Shown in pieces: positions 34,584 to 45,723 of a stretch of DNA of 64,000 nucleotides (position 1 is the stretch's first letter; each line of letters opens with the position of its first letter). Source of the DNA: Hortaea werneckii (lineage: Eukaryota; Ascomycota; Dothideomycetes; Mycosphaerellales; Teratosphaeriaceae); assembly GCA_037044905.1 (NCBI GenBank), contig JBAOKB010000094.1, positions 186,001-250,000 on the forward strand. The letters are read 5' to 3'. Below the pieces are notes generated by a model. The model did no database searches. It had not been told where the DNA came from and saw only the letters and a list, made by a program, of their open reading frames with translations. The position numbers and the translations under genes were made by a program.

Positions 34584-35036
34584 ATGTCCCTCCTTCCAGC
34601 CTATTTGGCTGCCGCCTGCATCCATTACAACAAGCCGACCATCGTTACCAAAGAAGATCGCATTGCGCAACCGGTCGAGTCCTTCGCGCCAGACTCTGGT
34701 CTTGGAGACACCACCTGGAAGACGTTGATCTCGGCCCCAGACACCCCGACCTACAACATCACTGCCGGAATCGCAACATGCGAGCCGGGTGGCTCTTGCC
34801 TGGAGCCTCACACGCACGAGCCCCCAGAAGTTTACTTTATTACCAAGGGCAAGGCACTGATGACCATCGGTGGTAAAGAGAGGAACGTGTCTGCCGGCGA
34901 CACAATCTTCATCCCAGGAAATGTCGAACATGGCATTCGAGTTCCCGCTGATGATGGAAATGGTAATGTGGGCAATATGGAATGGTTCTATGTCTATGCT
35001 CTGGATGGATTTTCTCAGGTCGAATATGTGAATTAG
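34584..35036 (+). CDS. Small single-domain cupin
   Basis: 150 residues from ATG 34584. One cupin barrel is visible: PHTHEPPEVYFITKGKALMTI with the His-His-Glu metal-ligand set, then AGDTIFIPGNVEHGI with the fourth ligand His. The segment ITAGIATCEPGGSCLEPHTH leads into motif 1. An ATG at 34556 is in another frame and does not extend the domain, so the N-terminus (MSLLPAYLAAACIHYNKPT) is uncertain and an upstream exon is possible. Cupins of this size include small-molecule dioxygenases, isomerases and sugar-binding proteins; the substrate cannot be read from sequence. It lies beside a secreted glycosidase and a regulator. Confidence 0.78.
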   Translation: MSLLPAYLAAACIHYNKPTIVTKEDRIAQPVESFAPDSGLGDTTWKTLISAPDTPTYNITAGIATCEPGGSCLEPHTHEPPEVYFITKGKALMTIGGKERNVSAGDTIFIPGNVEHGIRVPADDGNGNVGNMEWFYVYALDGFSQVEYVN

Positions 35037-35440
35037 TAGATGGGCATTGCATTATTGAGCTAAGCGGGTTATTTCTTTATCGATGCGTTGCTTAAAAGTT
35101 AAGATCTTGGTATTGTGTCTTTCATCTCTTTGCATACTCTAGGGTTAATCAAATGCAAAGGCATATGTGAAGGCTTCAAGAAACGCAAGTATGAAAGGGT
35201 TAAAAGCCAAATAGCACTGCACCGGCTGAATGTGCCTCCACAGCACGAGGTCGATATTAGGCTTACATGGCAGGCACAAGCTTATATACGATCGCCTCTT
35301 ATGTTCGCACCAACGCTCTGCTCGGGTCGACAGTGAACGTTTAGTTGACATCGAACGAGAAGCACTGGAATGGTTGTAGCAGGTGGAACTTTTTTATTCA
35401 TGGGCTGCTTTTCGGCAAATCCAGTACGTGACCTGTCACA
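35037..35440. other. Spacer between convergent cupin and GH43 genes
   Basis: About 400 bp of 3' flanks. No coding feature seen. Confidence 0.45.
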
Positions 35441-37224
35441 TCAATGGTGGTCGTATCCTTCATAATGATATTCGTCAATCCCAATAGCTTGCGCTATGCC
35501 TTTGTATCTCCAATCGCTGAAGTAAGCTTTAGTACCGCCCTCGCCGTTGCCGTTTGTTGTTGCGTAGACGCCAACGAAAACACCTGTGAACAATATGTCA
35601 GCCAGTTGCTACAGTCGAACACAATCCTAACAAAACAAATCAGAGTGCCAACATACCTGTGAAAGACGTTGAGAAGAGCGAGTTGTCAACCAGAGCCACA
35701 GTCTCCAGGTGCCTTTTGCCCTTTGGACCAGCTGAAAGCGAGTAGTGGGTAAAGTTGAAAGCCTTGATCTCGAATTGAATACCACGGTGAGCCCACCACT
35801 GCGGCACCTCTTTGACGACTGTCTCCGGTGCGTCGGGTCCGGTGGCGCGAAAGCGTAGAGCGTACTTGTCATCCATGCTGATGAGACCGAGCTCGGCATT
35901 GCGTTCTTGACGCAAGAACACCGTTACACCTGCCTCTTCTCCAGCGTTGGAAGGTAAGAATTCCATAGCTACGCGATAGGAGAACAAAGTGTGTTCTTGT
36001 CGGCGTCCAACAAAGGTCTGACCGTCGAGAGGGTTGAAGTCTCAAAGCCGGTCAAATTGGCGTTCGAAGGTGTCAGTTGGAGTCGGTATGGATGTCCTGG
36101 GGGCGAAACGACGTAATTCCCGCGCTTCGGGAAACGCCAGAAAGTGAAATGCTCTGGCAGCGAAGTCCTAGGTGCGAATTTATAGTAGTCGTTGGATCCA
36201 ACGAATTGGCCTCGCCCGGCTACAAAGGATTCTCGCGAGGCAGTGGGCCAGACATGAGGCCATCGACGGGATCGAAGACTGGCCACTCGTCACCTGGCCA
36301 GGAGACAGGAGTCAAGACGCCTTCGCGATTCATGGGCCAATGGACATACTCTGGGCCAGACCGCGTAGACAAGGCGCACGCCCACCAGTTTCCAGCTGCA
36401 TCATGGAAAAGGTCTGCGTGGCCCACCGTCTGAAAGAGCGAAGAAGAGTTGATGGCTGTGAGGACCGGATTGGCTGGGTCCAGCTCCCAAGGACCAGTCG
36501 GTGACTTGGATCGTGACATTGTGACCTGATGATCAAGAGCAGTGCCTCCTTCAGCCAGTAATAGCCAGTAGTATCCGTCCTTGTGATACATATGAGGCCC
36601 TTCAGGGGGTTGAACGCCAGTCCCATTGCTCAAGAAATATGGCTCACTCGTGTTGCCAGTTGACAAGTCGACTGTCACCTGATCAATTTCGGTCGTGAAG
36701 GGATCATTTGAAATGGTCGCTGCATATTGGATGTATACAGTCCCGTCCGAATCAAAAGAGAGATCCGGGTCATAGCCTCCCACAGGTATTGGCATAAGGT
36801 CGCTCCAAGCACTGTCTTGGTACGGATTCGTTGTTGTGAAGATGCCAGAGCTTGGAGCTTGAGCATCCACGTCTACGTTGATTACGTAGAATGTCCCTTC
36901 GTGGAATCGCAATGTCGGGGCATACCATCCGGCGGAATTTCTGGAGATGTTGCCCAAGGTGGGAGCCTGCTCAGGGCGATTGTGTACGTGGCTGATTAAT
37001 CTCCAGTTCTGCAAGTCCTTGCTGGCGAAGACCGGCATGCCTGGGAAGGCGATGAAAGAAGAGACGGCACAGAAAAACGTATCTTCCCATTCTGGAACGA
37101 AAATGCAGCTCGGGTCAGGATGAAAGCCAGGAATGATGGGATTGAAATAGGTTGAGTTCTTATCGGAGTGTCCATGAAGGGCCGACACCACCCCAAGGGC
37201 GCTCAGGCTTAGTAGAGACTTCAT
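35441..37224 (-). CDS. Secreted GH43 glycosidase with beta-sandwich C-terminal domain, two apparent frameshifts
   Basis: Exons 35657-37224 and 35441-35583 with a 73-nt intron (GTATGT donor). The signal peptide MKSLLSLSALGVVSA is followed by NPIIPGFHPDPSCIF, where HPD holds the candidate general-base Asp. GYDPDLSFD carries the middle Asp, and PPEGPHMYHKDGYYWLL the general-acid Glu. DLFHDAAGNWWACALSTRSG is typical of the propeller. The C-terminal half (GRGQFVGSNDYYKFAPRTSLPEHF, AMEFLPSNAGEEAGVTVFLRQ) is the concanavalin-like domain found in beta-xylosidases and arabinofuranosidases of GH43. The frame breaks at about 36223-36228 (an A run on the + strand) and about 36025-36031. One missing base at each gives 570 residues ending in a Tyr/His-rich tail. 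It releases xylose or arabinose from plant polysaccharide side chains by family; exact specificity unknown. Confidence 0.86.
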
Positions 37225-38471
37225 TTTCAGTAGCTACGAGGAACAAAGGATGGCATGCAAGAGAGCCGGGGCGGGTGCTCCTAATAAACTTGCGCACACT
37301 TACATTGTCGACTTGAGAGGAAAACAAGACTCCACCTTGCGAGCTTCGTTTGGAGACTACCCGAACGCCGGGCATACAGGCTAATTCAATGTCTTGGCAG
37401 TTGTCATGAGGAGGTTTAAGTCCTAAATTGTGCGTTGAAAACTTGAAGCGTCAGAAGTGGCAGCAGGCGTCGAGTATGTTGGAACGGGTCGGGAAGTGGA
37501 CGAAGTGTCTCTGCACAGAGTTGGAGCACGCAGTATCAACTCTGCAGTAAGCATCGTGACTGCATTTTGTCCTAATATATACGTTCTATGTGGACATTGA
37601 TCCACGACCTCAAACACTGACAACAAGTGACACATACGATCGCCAGACCCCGACTAGTTGGTTGCTCCGGCTGTTAAAGTCTGGAAAAGAATATCAAGAG
37701 CCACCAGTCTCACATACTGAACTTCACTTACGATACAAGGAGACGCAAAACCTTGTCCCCGCAAGTCCGGTTAAATGAATACGAATCGAATCTTGATGGC
37801 CAGAGGGGCTTCATGCAGTCCACGATCATGCTTGCAGAAGCGGATTTTGCCCCACCTCTATGTGTGCGGAGAGAGTCCATTTCTCGCTACGATAATAATG
37901 CCAGGCGTAGTCATTTCCAATGCATCGCTAAGCATGTCATCACATACGCCTTAGGTCTGAATTTACGAGCTTTTCGTTAGACAAGTAGATCATCTGCTCA
38001 TGAGCCGCAGCATGTCTATACACGTATCTTTTGCAAAGCAGCCTTTTTATCAACCGGCCAATTCGAATGCTGGTATCAATAGATGCTCATATGCGATCTT
38101 GTAGCCGACGTCACTGGAGTTCGCTTTTGTTGTAGAGACTAGACGATGCCTCGCTGAACTGTCTGTTTTCACTACTTTACCCTGAAGAAACGCTTGCTTG
38201 AGGTTGTGCACCTATGCGTTCCTCCTCCATTATCTTGCGCCTTTGTCATTCGATTGTGGGATATAACCTGAAGAAACATAAAGCTAGGACGCCTCCCACA
38301 CGCGCCCCCGCATCTTACTTGTGGAGGTGGAGAAGTCTATTCCCCGAGGGTTTGGGGGACACATCAAGACGTCGGTCGGTTGGTTCGGTTCATCGTACAT
38401 TCTCGCCACTGCAATCCCCGTGGTGTTGGACCTAATCATACGTTGCAAGAAAGAATTCCAGACCGTACGCA
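37225..38471. other. Divergent intergenic region between GH43 and bHLH genes
   Basis: About 1.25 kb that must carry both promoters. No gene, repeat or RNA recognised; short ORFs only. Confidence 0.5.
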
Positions 38472-39317
38472 ATGACAGACAACCACAATGTCGGCTCTCG
38501 GAGATGTAGCTCAAGTAGCTACGATAAACAGAACAGGTGCCAGAAGAAGAGGATTCGGAACTGGACAGCGAGTGATAGGGCGAAACATCGAGTCTTTGAG
38601 AAAGAGAGAAGGGAGGCTTTTGGGGACCGGCTCACGGTGAATCGTCTCTTGGAAAGCGTCACACTACATACATACTAACACTCCAGTAAGGCTCTCGCCC
38701 GTTTTCTGCCAGCTTTAGCCGGCACAAAAGAAAGCAAGCTGTCGAAGCACATTGTGGTCGAGGAGAGTCTGAAGTTCCACCGAAGCCAACATGCCGAGAT
38801 GAAAGCGCTGCAATCCTCGATTGAGTCCTTGTTCACCGAACGAGATGCTCTTCTGTCCGAGCTCAATGAGTGGCGGCAATGTCTTTGCATGCCGCCCAGA
38901 CAAGCATCTATGCGTAAAGATCACTTGGCGCCTCAAAGTCATTTGTTGGCGCAGCCAGATGGTTCTGAGACGAATTCAATGCTGGTCTCTGAAGAAAATA
39001 CGATTGGAGCTGCGTGGCCTTCAGAACTTCAACTCACCGATCACAACACATTGACTCCATCATGCGATCAGCGTCATAATGTGATAACAAATGGCGTGGT
39101 AAACGCCCCTGGTTCCGACATAAACCGCTTGCAGCCATCCGCCATGCTACAACCCATTCCATGTTTAGGCGCCCGGTCAGATCCATCAACCATGGGCTGC
39201 TCGATGCAATTCAACGAGACTGGACCAGCGCCTTACGGCAGCATTGCCCACCCCACCGAATCTGGGAACCATGATTTCTACAGTGCGGCAACGAATCATC
39301 TGAGGCCACCAGATTGA
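38472..39317 (+). CDS. bHLH-like transcription factor
   Basis: Exons 38472-38636 and 38691-39317, giving 263 residues. The 54-nt intron contains TACTAAC; the acceptor TAAG at 38690 keeps the frame. The joined region RAKHRVFEKERREAFGDRLT|ALARFLPALAGTKESKLSKHIVVEESLKFHRSQ is a basic segment, helix, loop and helix, with the E/R pattern (FEKERR) of the bHLH DNA-binding face. A coiled segment (MKALQSSIESLFTERDALLSELNEW) follows and may aid dimerisation, then a low-complexity C-terminus. It is adjacent to and divergent from the GH43 gene, and convergent with the transaldolase. Targets unknown. Confidence 0.75.
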
Positions 39318-39443
39318 CGGGATTTTATAAGAAACGTTAGAGATGCTCAACCCTACGAAACAAGCTGAGTAGTGATTCTATCTATCTCGGCGATTTGAGT
39401 CTATCGGCAAACATCTCCAAGCGAGCTACCGTCCCGCCGCCGC

Positions 39444-40664
39444 TCAGACCTCCTCAAACCATGCCTCGATTTTAGCCTTGCTTTCCAGCAACCCACCCGT
39501 AAAGAGTTCCAGCGCATCCGCCAGCCTTTGTTTCGTGACAGGATCAGCATTGATGGCTTTCTCAAGCTCTTCGCCGCCATTAGCCAAATAATCGATCTCT
39601 GTACTCGCAAGCTTTGCATCGATGTCTGCGGCCAGAAGAGGATCAACCTTGGAGACTTTGATGAGACGGTCCGGAGTTTGGTAGTTGGCGTATACGTGCG
39701 AGGGTTTTGGCTTGCCTTCGCCAGGCTGCTGCGTCCCGTCGTACTGGAGCTTGGCAAGCTCATCAAGGACTTGAGGGGAGATTGTGGCGCTGTGGCAACC
39801 ATGTTCACCTGCCGCCATAGCCTCTTGGGGTGTAATGAAGCTATTTATAAGGTCAGAAATAGCGGCAGAAGGATACATTGAGCTTTAAATTACCTTGCTT
39901 GCTTCAGAAGCGGCTGTTCTTGTCCAGTCTCTCTATAGAGGCGAGCGTAGGTCTCAAGAATCTGCATAGTACGTGCAGACATAGTGTGCTGTGTTGCTGG
40001 GTCTTTGACATCAGGCCAAAGTTTCAGATCATCGTGAGCCTTGACTTCGTTGAAGTATGGGCTGATGTACAAGCACTTGGCTTGGCTGGCAGCTATCGCT
40101 TGGGGCAGGCCAAATAGCGCCGTTCCTAGGGTCGCGACACCCTCTTCTTTCAACGTAGGGCAAGCGATCAGTGCAGGACCAGTACAAGGGATCTTGATGC
40201 AGTATCGATCCTGCGCGATACCAGCCCGTTCAAACTCCTTGGCATACGCACGTGCGGATGCAAGCACAGCTTGAGTGTCATACGCCTCGTTAGGATACAC
40301 TTGCAAGAGAACACGGCCTTTGATGTTTCCAATGTTGTTCTTACACATGTTCACAGCCTAAGCAGGAGATGCGGTTAGTGGGATTCGCGTTGCGGAGGTC
40401 ATGGTGGCATCAGGAACTGACAATACGAGTGTAGGCCGCCTTCCAGCCTTGCGATTTCAGGTCCTTACAGACCTGCAGGACCATCACTTTGTTCTCTGGA
40501 TGAGACATTTGCTGGTTCACCCAGAGGTTGTTGCTCGTCTGGTCATTGGGCCTGATTGGGAGAGATTTGGAGTAGCTTGGGTCCATCCAATCGACGTCCA
40601 CGTTCACTGGAGATTCGTCAGCGCCCGTCCAGTGGGGAACGTAAGTGCTACCTACGCTGCTCAT
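39444..40664 (-). CDS. Transaldolase family protein
   Basis: Exons 40422-40664, 39894-40357 and 39444-39840, giving 367 residues. Introns are 64 nt (GTCAGT donor) and 53 nt (GTAATT donor). The segment VNMCKNNIGNIKGRVLLQVYPN, then DRYCIKIPCTGPALIACPTLKEEGVATLGTALF, carries the Schiff-base Lys in IKIP, and the C-terminal part (SFITPQEAMAAGEHGCHSATIS) completes the barrel. Transaldolase moves a dihydroxyacetone unit between sugar phosphates in the non-oxidative pentose phosphate pathway. The sequence resembles the fungal variant group often found in metabolic clusters more than the housekeeping enzyme (impression, not tested). The frame is intact. Together with GH43 and a sugar transporter it suggests pentose use. 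Confidence 0.86.
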
Positions 40665-41449
40665 CTAGCTTCTGCAGCCATGTTTGCGTGGTCGAATGAG
40701 GCATATTGGTGTACTGCGCTTCCAAATATGCAGAAATCCAGTGCGATTATTTGTTTCTGCTCTGTTGCTGGAAACGGTGGAAGTGCCATCGTTCTTATAG
40801 TCGCTATCTTCTTTTGTTTCGCTGCATGAACAAGTTCGAGAGACTGAGCAGCTCGAGCTGGCACACGCAGGTCACAGCGGGTCCAATATCGTCCCTAGTG
40901 ATCTTCAAAACATGCCGTCGAATCAGATAATGGCCAATGGATCGTATGAAAGTCTATTTGGCGCGCCTGCACAGGTCAAATCATGTAAACCGGACTTTAC
41001 CTGGGTCCAGTAAACATAAAATGCGGGGATTTCCCCACATGCTCCATTCCTTTTCGGATGCTCAGCCTCATGCCCTGTACAGGGCAGCAAGCCGCCAAGA
41101 CGGCAATTCAGTGAAAGGATCGGTGTCTTCCGATTACGGATACACAAAACAAGGAAAAGAATAGGTCACGATATTCACCTGATCAACTGGTTTCCGGATG
41201 CCGCTATACAGTTCCAAGCCTTGAGGCGGGGGATCAGGAAGTCCTGCGCAGGGCATGGGGCTTGGGAGTAATATGTCCTTGTAGGAGACTTTTCGTGGCT
41301 TGCCGGGATCCGTAGACAAACGGTATTGGAACAAGTGTGAGGCGTTTGTTGGGATGAGATCTGTTGGTATAAGTAACCGTACATAGAGGCTCTCAAGGCC
41401 CCATGTCTTCATTATCTTACTCTTTGCAAGATAATTTCCATTTATCAAC
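40665..41449. promoter_or_regulatory. Divergent promoter region of transaldolase and transporter
   Basis: About 785 bp between two divergent starts. No gene seen. A shared promoter would allow joint control of the sugar transporter and transaldolase. Confidence 0.45.
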
Positions 41450-43456
41450 ATGACAAACCCTCACTCCGTCAAGAAGGTCATAGAAGATCAAGATGTTGTG
41501 TATCTCGAGGATGACATCGAAGCGGATCGCCATCATGATGGAGGTGCTCAAACTCAAAACCCGCTTGCTGGCATTTCCACTCAAGAGCTCGAGGTCCAAG
41601 TGGATGTCTTCTGTGACAAGTTTGGTTTTCAGGACCATCTTGAGGTTTTCCGAAAGGCTGCGCTCGTCGCACAGAATCCAGACAAGATCGAATCCATTGA
41701 AAGCCTGACGGCCGATGACAGATACTGGCTCCAGCTTGAACATACAAGTACGTTGGATGTGAAGAATCGCCAGTGTCCTCTATCTTACACTCAATTGTAG
41801 AGCGATGGAAGCTTCCATGGACCATTTACATGTGCATTGGCATTGTCTCGATCGGTTCTGCAATTCAGTGAGTCTCCCACACAGCTCGAAACAGACTTTG
41901 ACTGATGGTTCCTCAACAGAGGTTGGGACAACACTGGAGCAAATGGGGCCAATCTCTCGTACCCTCAAGAATTCGGCATCGCAGACCGTCCTTGGCTTAT
42001 CGGAGTGATAAATGCAGGGCCGACACTCTTTGGCCTCCTGAGCGCTTGGGCAGCCGATCCCGTCAATTACTTCCTCGGACGCCGTGGAACAATCTTCTTC
42101 ACCAACCTCTTCGTGGTCTTTCCTGTTCTGGCTCAAGCTTTTACTTCAGACTGGATTGGCCTGATGATCTGTCGACTATTCATGGGACTAGGCATGGGCA
42201 TCAAAATCTCAACGATCCCCGTGTACTCTGCAGAAGTCTCGCCTGCATCGATACGTGGAGGCATAGTCACGAGTTTCCAGCTATGGGTCGCCTTCGGAAT
42301 CTTGGTCGGCTTCAGCTCGAATTTGGTCTTCATGGACATTGGACCTCTAGCATGGCGTTTTCAACTGGCAGCGGCTTTTGCGCCGGCGGTACCACTCTGT
42401 TTTCTCATCTGGCTGTGTCCCGAAAGTCCTCGATGGCTTATGAAGAAGAACAGATACCAAAAAGCATTCCGGGCCTTCTGCCGCATTCGAAACACGGAGC
42501 TCATTGCAGCTCGCGAGCTCTTCTACGCACATTGTCAGATCTCCGCGGAGGAGAACATGTTTGAAGGCAAGACCTTAGCGACAAGAACTTGGGAGCTCTT
42601 CGCTGTGCCGAGAATTAGGAGAGCTACAGTGTCTTCCGCCATCATTGTTATCTCTCAGCAGTTTAGCGGGGTCAACATCATGGCGTTCTACAGCTCAACC
42701 ATCTTCTCCGAAGCCGGATACACCGCGAGACAGGCCTTGCTAGCTTCATTCGGATACGTAAGGCTTCTCTAAGTGCAACCTTCCAGCCATCACCAGATGC
42801 TGACAATCACAGGGACTGATCATGTTCATTTTTGCAATTCCAGCGGTCTACACCATGGATACGTATGGTCGACGCAATCTATTGCTCGTGACGTTTCCGC
42901 AAATGGCGTGGTGCTTACTGGCCGCGGGCTTTTGCTTTCTCATGCCCGAGAGCAACAGTGCCCGCGTGCCACTAATTGCCTTCTTCATATACCTCTTCAT
43001 CGCGTTCTACGGCCCTGGTAAGTGACTTATTCGCCCTTGTGAAGAGCCTGAACTAATGCTGTGACAGGTATTGGACCTATTCCATCCATTTACTTTTCCG
43101 AGTCTTTCCCGCTGTCCCATCGTGAGATCGGGGCAGCGTTCTCGATCTGCGTCAACAACTCAGTTGGAAGCGCACTTAGCTTGACATTTCCGTCTTTGCT
43201 CGCACGGGTGACGCCAACAGGAGCCTTCGGTTTCTATGCTGGACTTAACGTGGTGGCTTTTCTGGTCATTTTCTTGGTTGTACCGGAGACGAAGAAGCGA
43301 ACACTGGAAGAGCTGGACTTTGTTTTTGGCGTCCCGACAACCAAGCATGCAGCTTACCAGCTGAGAGTTTGGCTACCTTGGTGGATTCGACGTTACATCT
43401 TCTGGCAGCGCCGGGCTGTTCTGGTGCCTCTCTACGAGGTGAACAGTAGAGAATAA
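41450..43456 (+). CDS. MFS sugar/polyol transporter
   Basis: Exons 41450-41747, 41801-41867, 41920-42757, 42813-43017 and 43068-43456, giving 598 residues in one frame. Introns are 50-55 nt. The sugar-porter signatures are present: DPVNYFLGRRGTIFFTN, GLGMGIKISTIPVYSAEVSPASIRGG, PESPRWLMKK, ISQQFSGVNIMAFYSSTIF, DTYGRRNLLL and VPETKKRTLEELD. Twelve membrane spans are expected. The long acidic N-terminus and the pattern around YTARQALLASFGYG resemble myo-inositol and polyol carriers. It is probably a plasma-membrane proton symporter; substrate not readable. The stop codon is separated from the convergent Rrn11-like stop by one base. Confidence 0.92.
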
Positions 43457-43457
43457 G

Positions 43458-44711
43458 CTACGAGGTCTCTACCCCATCCAGTATCGATTTTGGCAATTCG
43501 GCCCCAGCATTCTTAGCTTTTCGCAGAAAATTCACAGCTTTCTCCTTCTCACGTGCCTCTCGATCTCGGAATTGCGGAACATTAACGTTGTCATCCATGC
43601 CATCTTCGCTTGAGGCAGCATCCGCTATCATTCGGTGAAGATCTGCAAGCCACAGGCCTACCATGCCTCTTGATTGCAATAAAGGCAGGCTGGCATCATA
43701 TGGCGGACTCAGCATCAAATCATCCATTCGTTGAGCGATTGGCAGAGCTTCCTGAAGCTCTTGATGTCGGATCGCAACCTGCGCTTCGTTGTCATGAGAC
43801 AAGTCAGAAGGCTCAGAAGCAGGAGGCGAGTGTTCTCGCCCGGTCTCAAGTTTCTGACGTGCTCGCTTCGAGCGATCTTGGACTTCGAAGATCCATATGT
43901 TAAATAAGGCGGGATAGAAGACTACAGCGTTGACAGAGTTGTGGCCAGATCTTGGTAGATGCGGATACTGCAGGATCAGACGTTCGTAGTATTCCTTTGC
44001 GAGACGGAAACCTTGGTCGGAGAACACAGGTTCTTCGGGCACTACCGACGGCTCAGCGTAATTTGTACCTGCATCGTCTGTATCCTCTCCCACGTCACGC
44101 GAGCCTGGAAATCGCGTGGTCCGCTGGGTTGGTGGTAGTTGCTGATCGCGACGTAATAATAATTCCGCGCCTATACCCCATCGACCGTTTTGTCTAACGT
44201 CCGTGCCTCGTCCAGCAATCTCAGTTCGCAGAAGCAGACCCCATGCTCGTGCTGCACGCTGCCAGTCGCCTTGAAGCATACACCGATGGAGGATGGTGGT
44301 GATATTATCGGCGTGTCTCCGTTTTGATGAATTGATGCCGTCATCGATAGGGTCCTTGGGAAGAAATAAAGGCGGGTTCAGCGTCGTGAGTTCTTTTTCG
44401 ACACCACGCTCCTGATATCGGACTCTGTCTATTGGTGGTGCATGAGGGAATGGGAATGGTGGTAATGGGGCTTGCCGGGAATGACCAGCTACATGGTATG
44501 GCTCTGTTCTGTTGACGGGTAAGAAAGATGAAACTCTGCTAGATCGGCCATAGTCCGAGAGATGGGCTGGGTTGGCTGCTTCGTCCTCCTCGTCGTCGTC
44601 GGCGCTGCTGTCATGGTCGTTTTCATATCTCTTGCGCTTTTGTTCACGCTTCCGGTGGCGCGCAAGGGCGCCTTGCTGTCCGTCGCTTGGCCTGTAGACG
44701 GGCGTGAACAT
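43458..44711 (-). CDS. RNA polymerase I initiation factor, Rrn11-like
   Basis: Single exon, 417 residues. ATG 44711 is the first in frame; the frame is open upstream to about 44771 but starts with GTG. The core ITTILHRCMLQGDWQRAARAWGLLLRTEI with NGRWGIGAELLL matches the Pol I core-factor subunit family containing yeast Rrn11. The later segment FRLAKEYYERLILQYPHLP also fits. The N-terminus is basic with an acidic run (DDDEEDEA). In yeast this subunit works with Rrn6 and Rrn7 at rDNA promoters. Convergent with the transporter gene. Confidence 0.8.
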   Translation of the reverse strand: MFTPVYRPSDGQQGALARHRKREQKRKRYENDHDSSADDDEEDEAANPAHLSDYGRSSRVSSFLPVNRTEPYHVAGHSRQAPLPPFPFPHAPPIDRVRYQERGVEKELTTLNPPLFLPKDPIDDGINSSKRRHADNITTILHRCMLQGDWQRAARAWGLLLRTEIAGRGTDVRQNGRWGIGAELLLRRDQQLPPTQRTTRFPGSRDVGEDTDDAGTNYAEPSVVPEEPVFSDQGFRLAKEYYERLILQYPHLPRSGHNSVNAVVFYPALFNIWIFEVQDRSKRARQKLETGREHSPPASEPSDLSHDNEAQVAIRHQELQEALPIAQRMDDLMLSPPYDASLPLLQSRGMVGLWLADLHRMIADAASSEDGMDDNVNVPQFRDREAREKEKAVNFLRKAKNAGAELPKSILDGVETS

Positions 44712-45060
44712 GTCGAACCCTCGCACGGTTGTGCCTGCTGTGGCGAGATGCCGCAGGTGATGATTGTTCACATGGTATAGGTGGCTCAGTGGTCATGGGC
44801 TCTGTGTGTATCTGAAGCAAGCTGCCGTCTCGTCGGTTGTCGGACAGATCGAAGCGCGTGTTTCAGAAATTCACCGGCGCGCTTGGTTGGATGGTGACAG
44901 CGAACCGGGCCATTCCCAAACTTTCGCCCAATTTGGCGTTCAGAAGCGGGCGCGTCAGCCGGGCCGCGCTCCAGTCTCGCCAGTCTAGCGCTTCCGGGCT
45001 GAGCACCTGTCACGCACGAGAAGGTGAAGGCATCTGAGGACGGGACTGGACTGCACTGGA

Positions 45061-45111
45061 CTCACCTACTCACCCACTCACCCACTCACCCACTCACCCA
45101 CTCACCCACTC
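45061..45111. repeat. 8-bp minisatellite (CTCACCCA), about six copies
   Basis: CTCACCCA-type units repeat tandemly from 45061 to about 45111 with one early variant (CTCACCTA). It lies in the intergenic region upstream of the RING gene. Confidence 0.85.
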
Positions 45112-45417
45112 AGCCTTCCTTCTCTTCTCTCTTCGCCGCTCAACGACCTCGTCTGACACTACCCCCACCGCCACCGCCACCATCACCACCGTCCTCCCCG
45201 ACAGGGCCGCTTACCATTACTATCGTTCTCTAGCCCGCCGAGGTTGTATTATTATCACAGGAGCAAGGACCAGCAAGCACACTACTGTACGCACTAGTCC
45301 AGCGAATCTTTGTAGATCATCATCGGAACGTGGAAGACAGTCGGAGAGAGATGGAGGTTTGATGGGCATCTGACGGGAACTTGAATGGCTCGATCCAAGC
45401 TCGCCTAGGTAGCCAAG

Positions 45418-45682
45418 ATGGGACAGGGAGCCTCCCAACCCGCCCGGCGTGAGAGGGAGAGGGAGGGGCAAGGGGAGAATGAGCGTGGTGTGGGAGAAAG
45501 TGGCAATAGTAGGAGGTCGATCCTGAGGCAGACAACCCGACACTCGACCGTCGATCACGCCGACTATGGGGATAACACCACCACCATCACCACCACGACG
45601 ATAATAATGCTATTCCTACTGGAGGGCGAGGAGATAGTGACAGGGAAGATGGAGGCAGAGAAGCTGGTTGGCTGCTTCAAGG

Positions 45683-45723
<41 letters not shown>

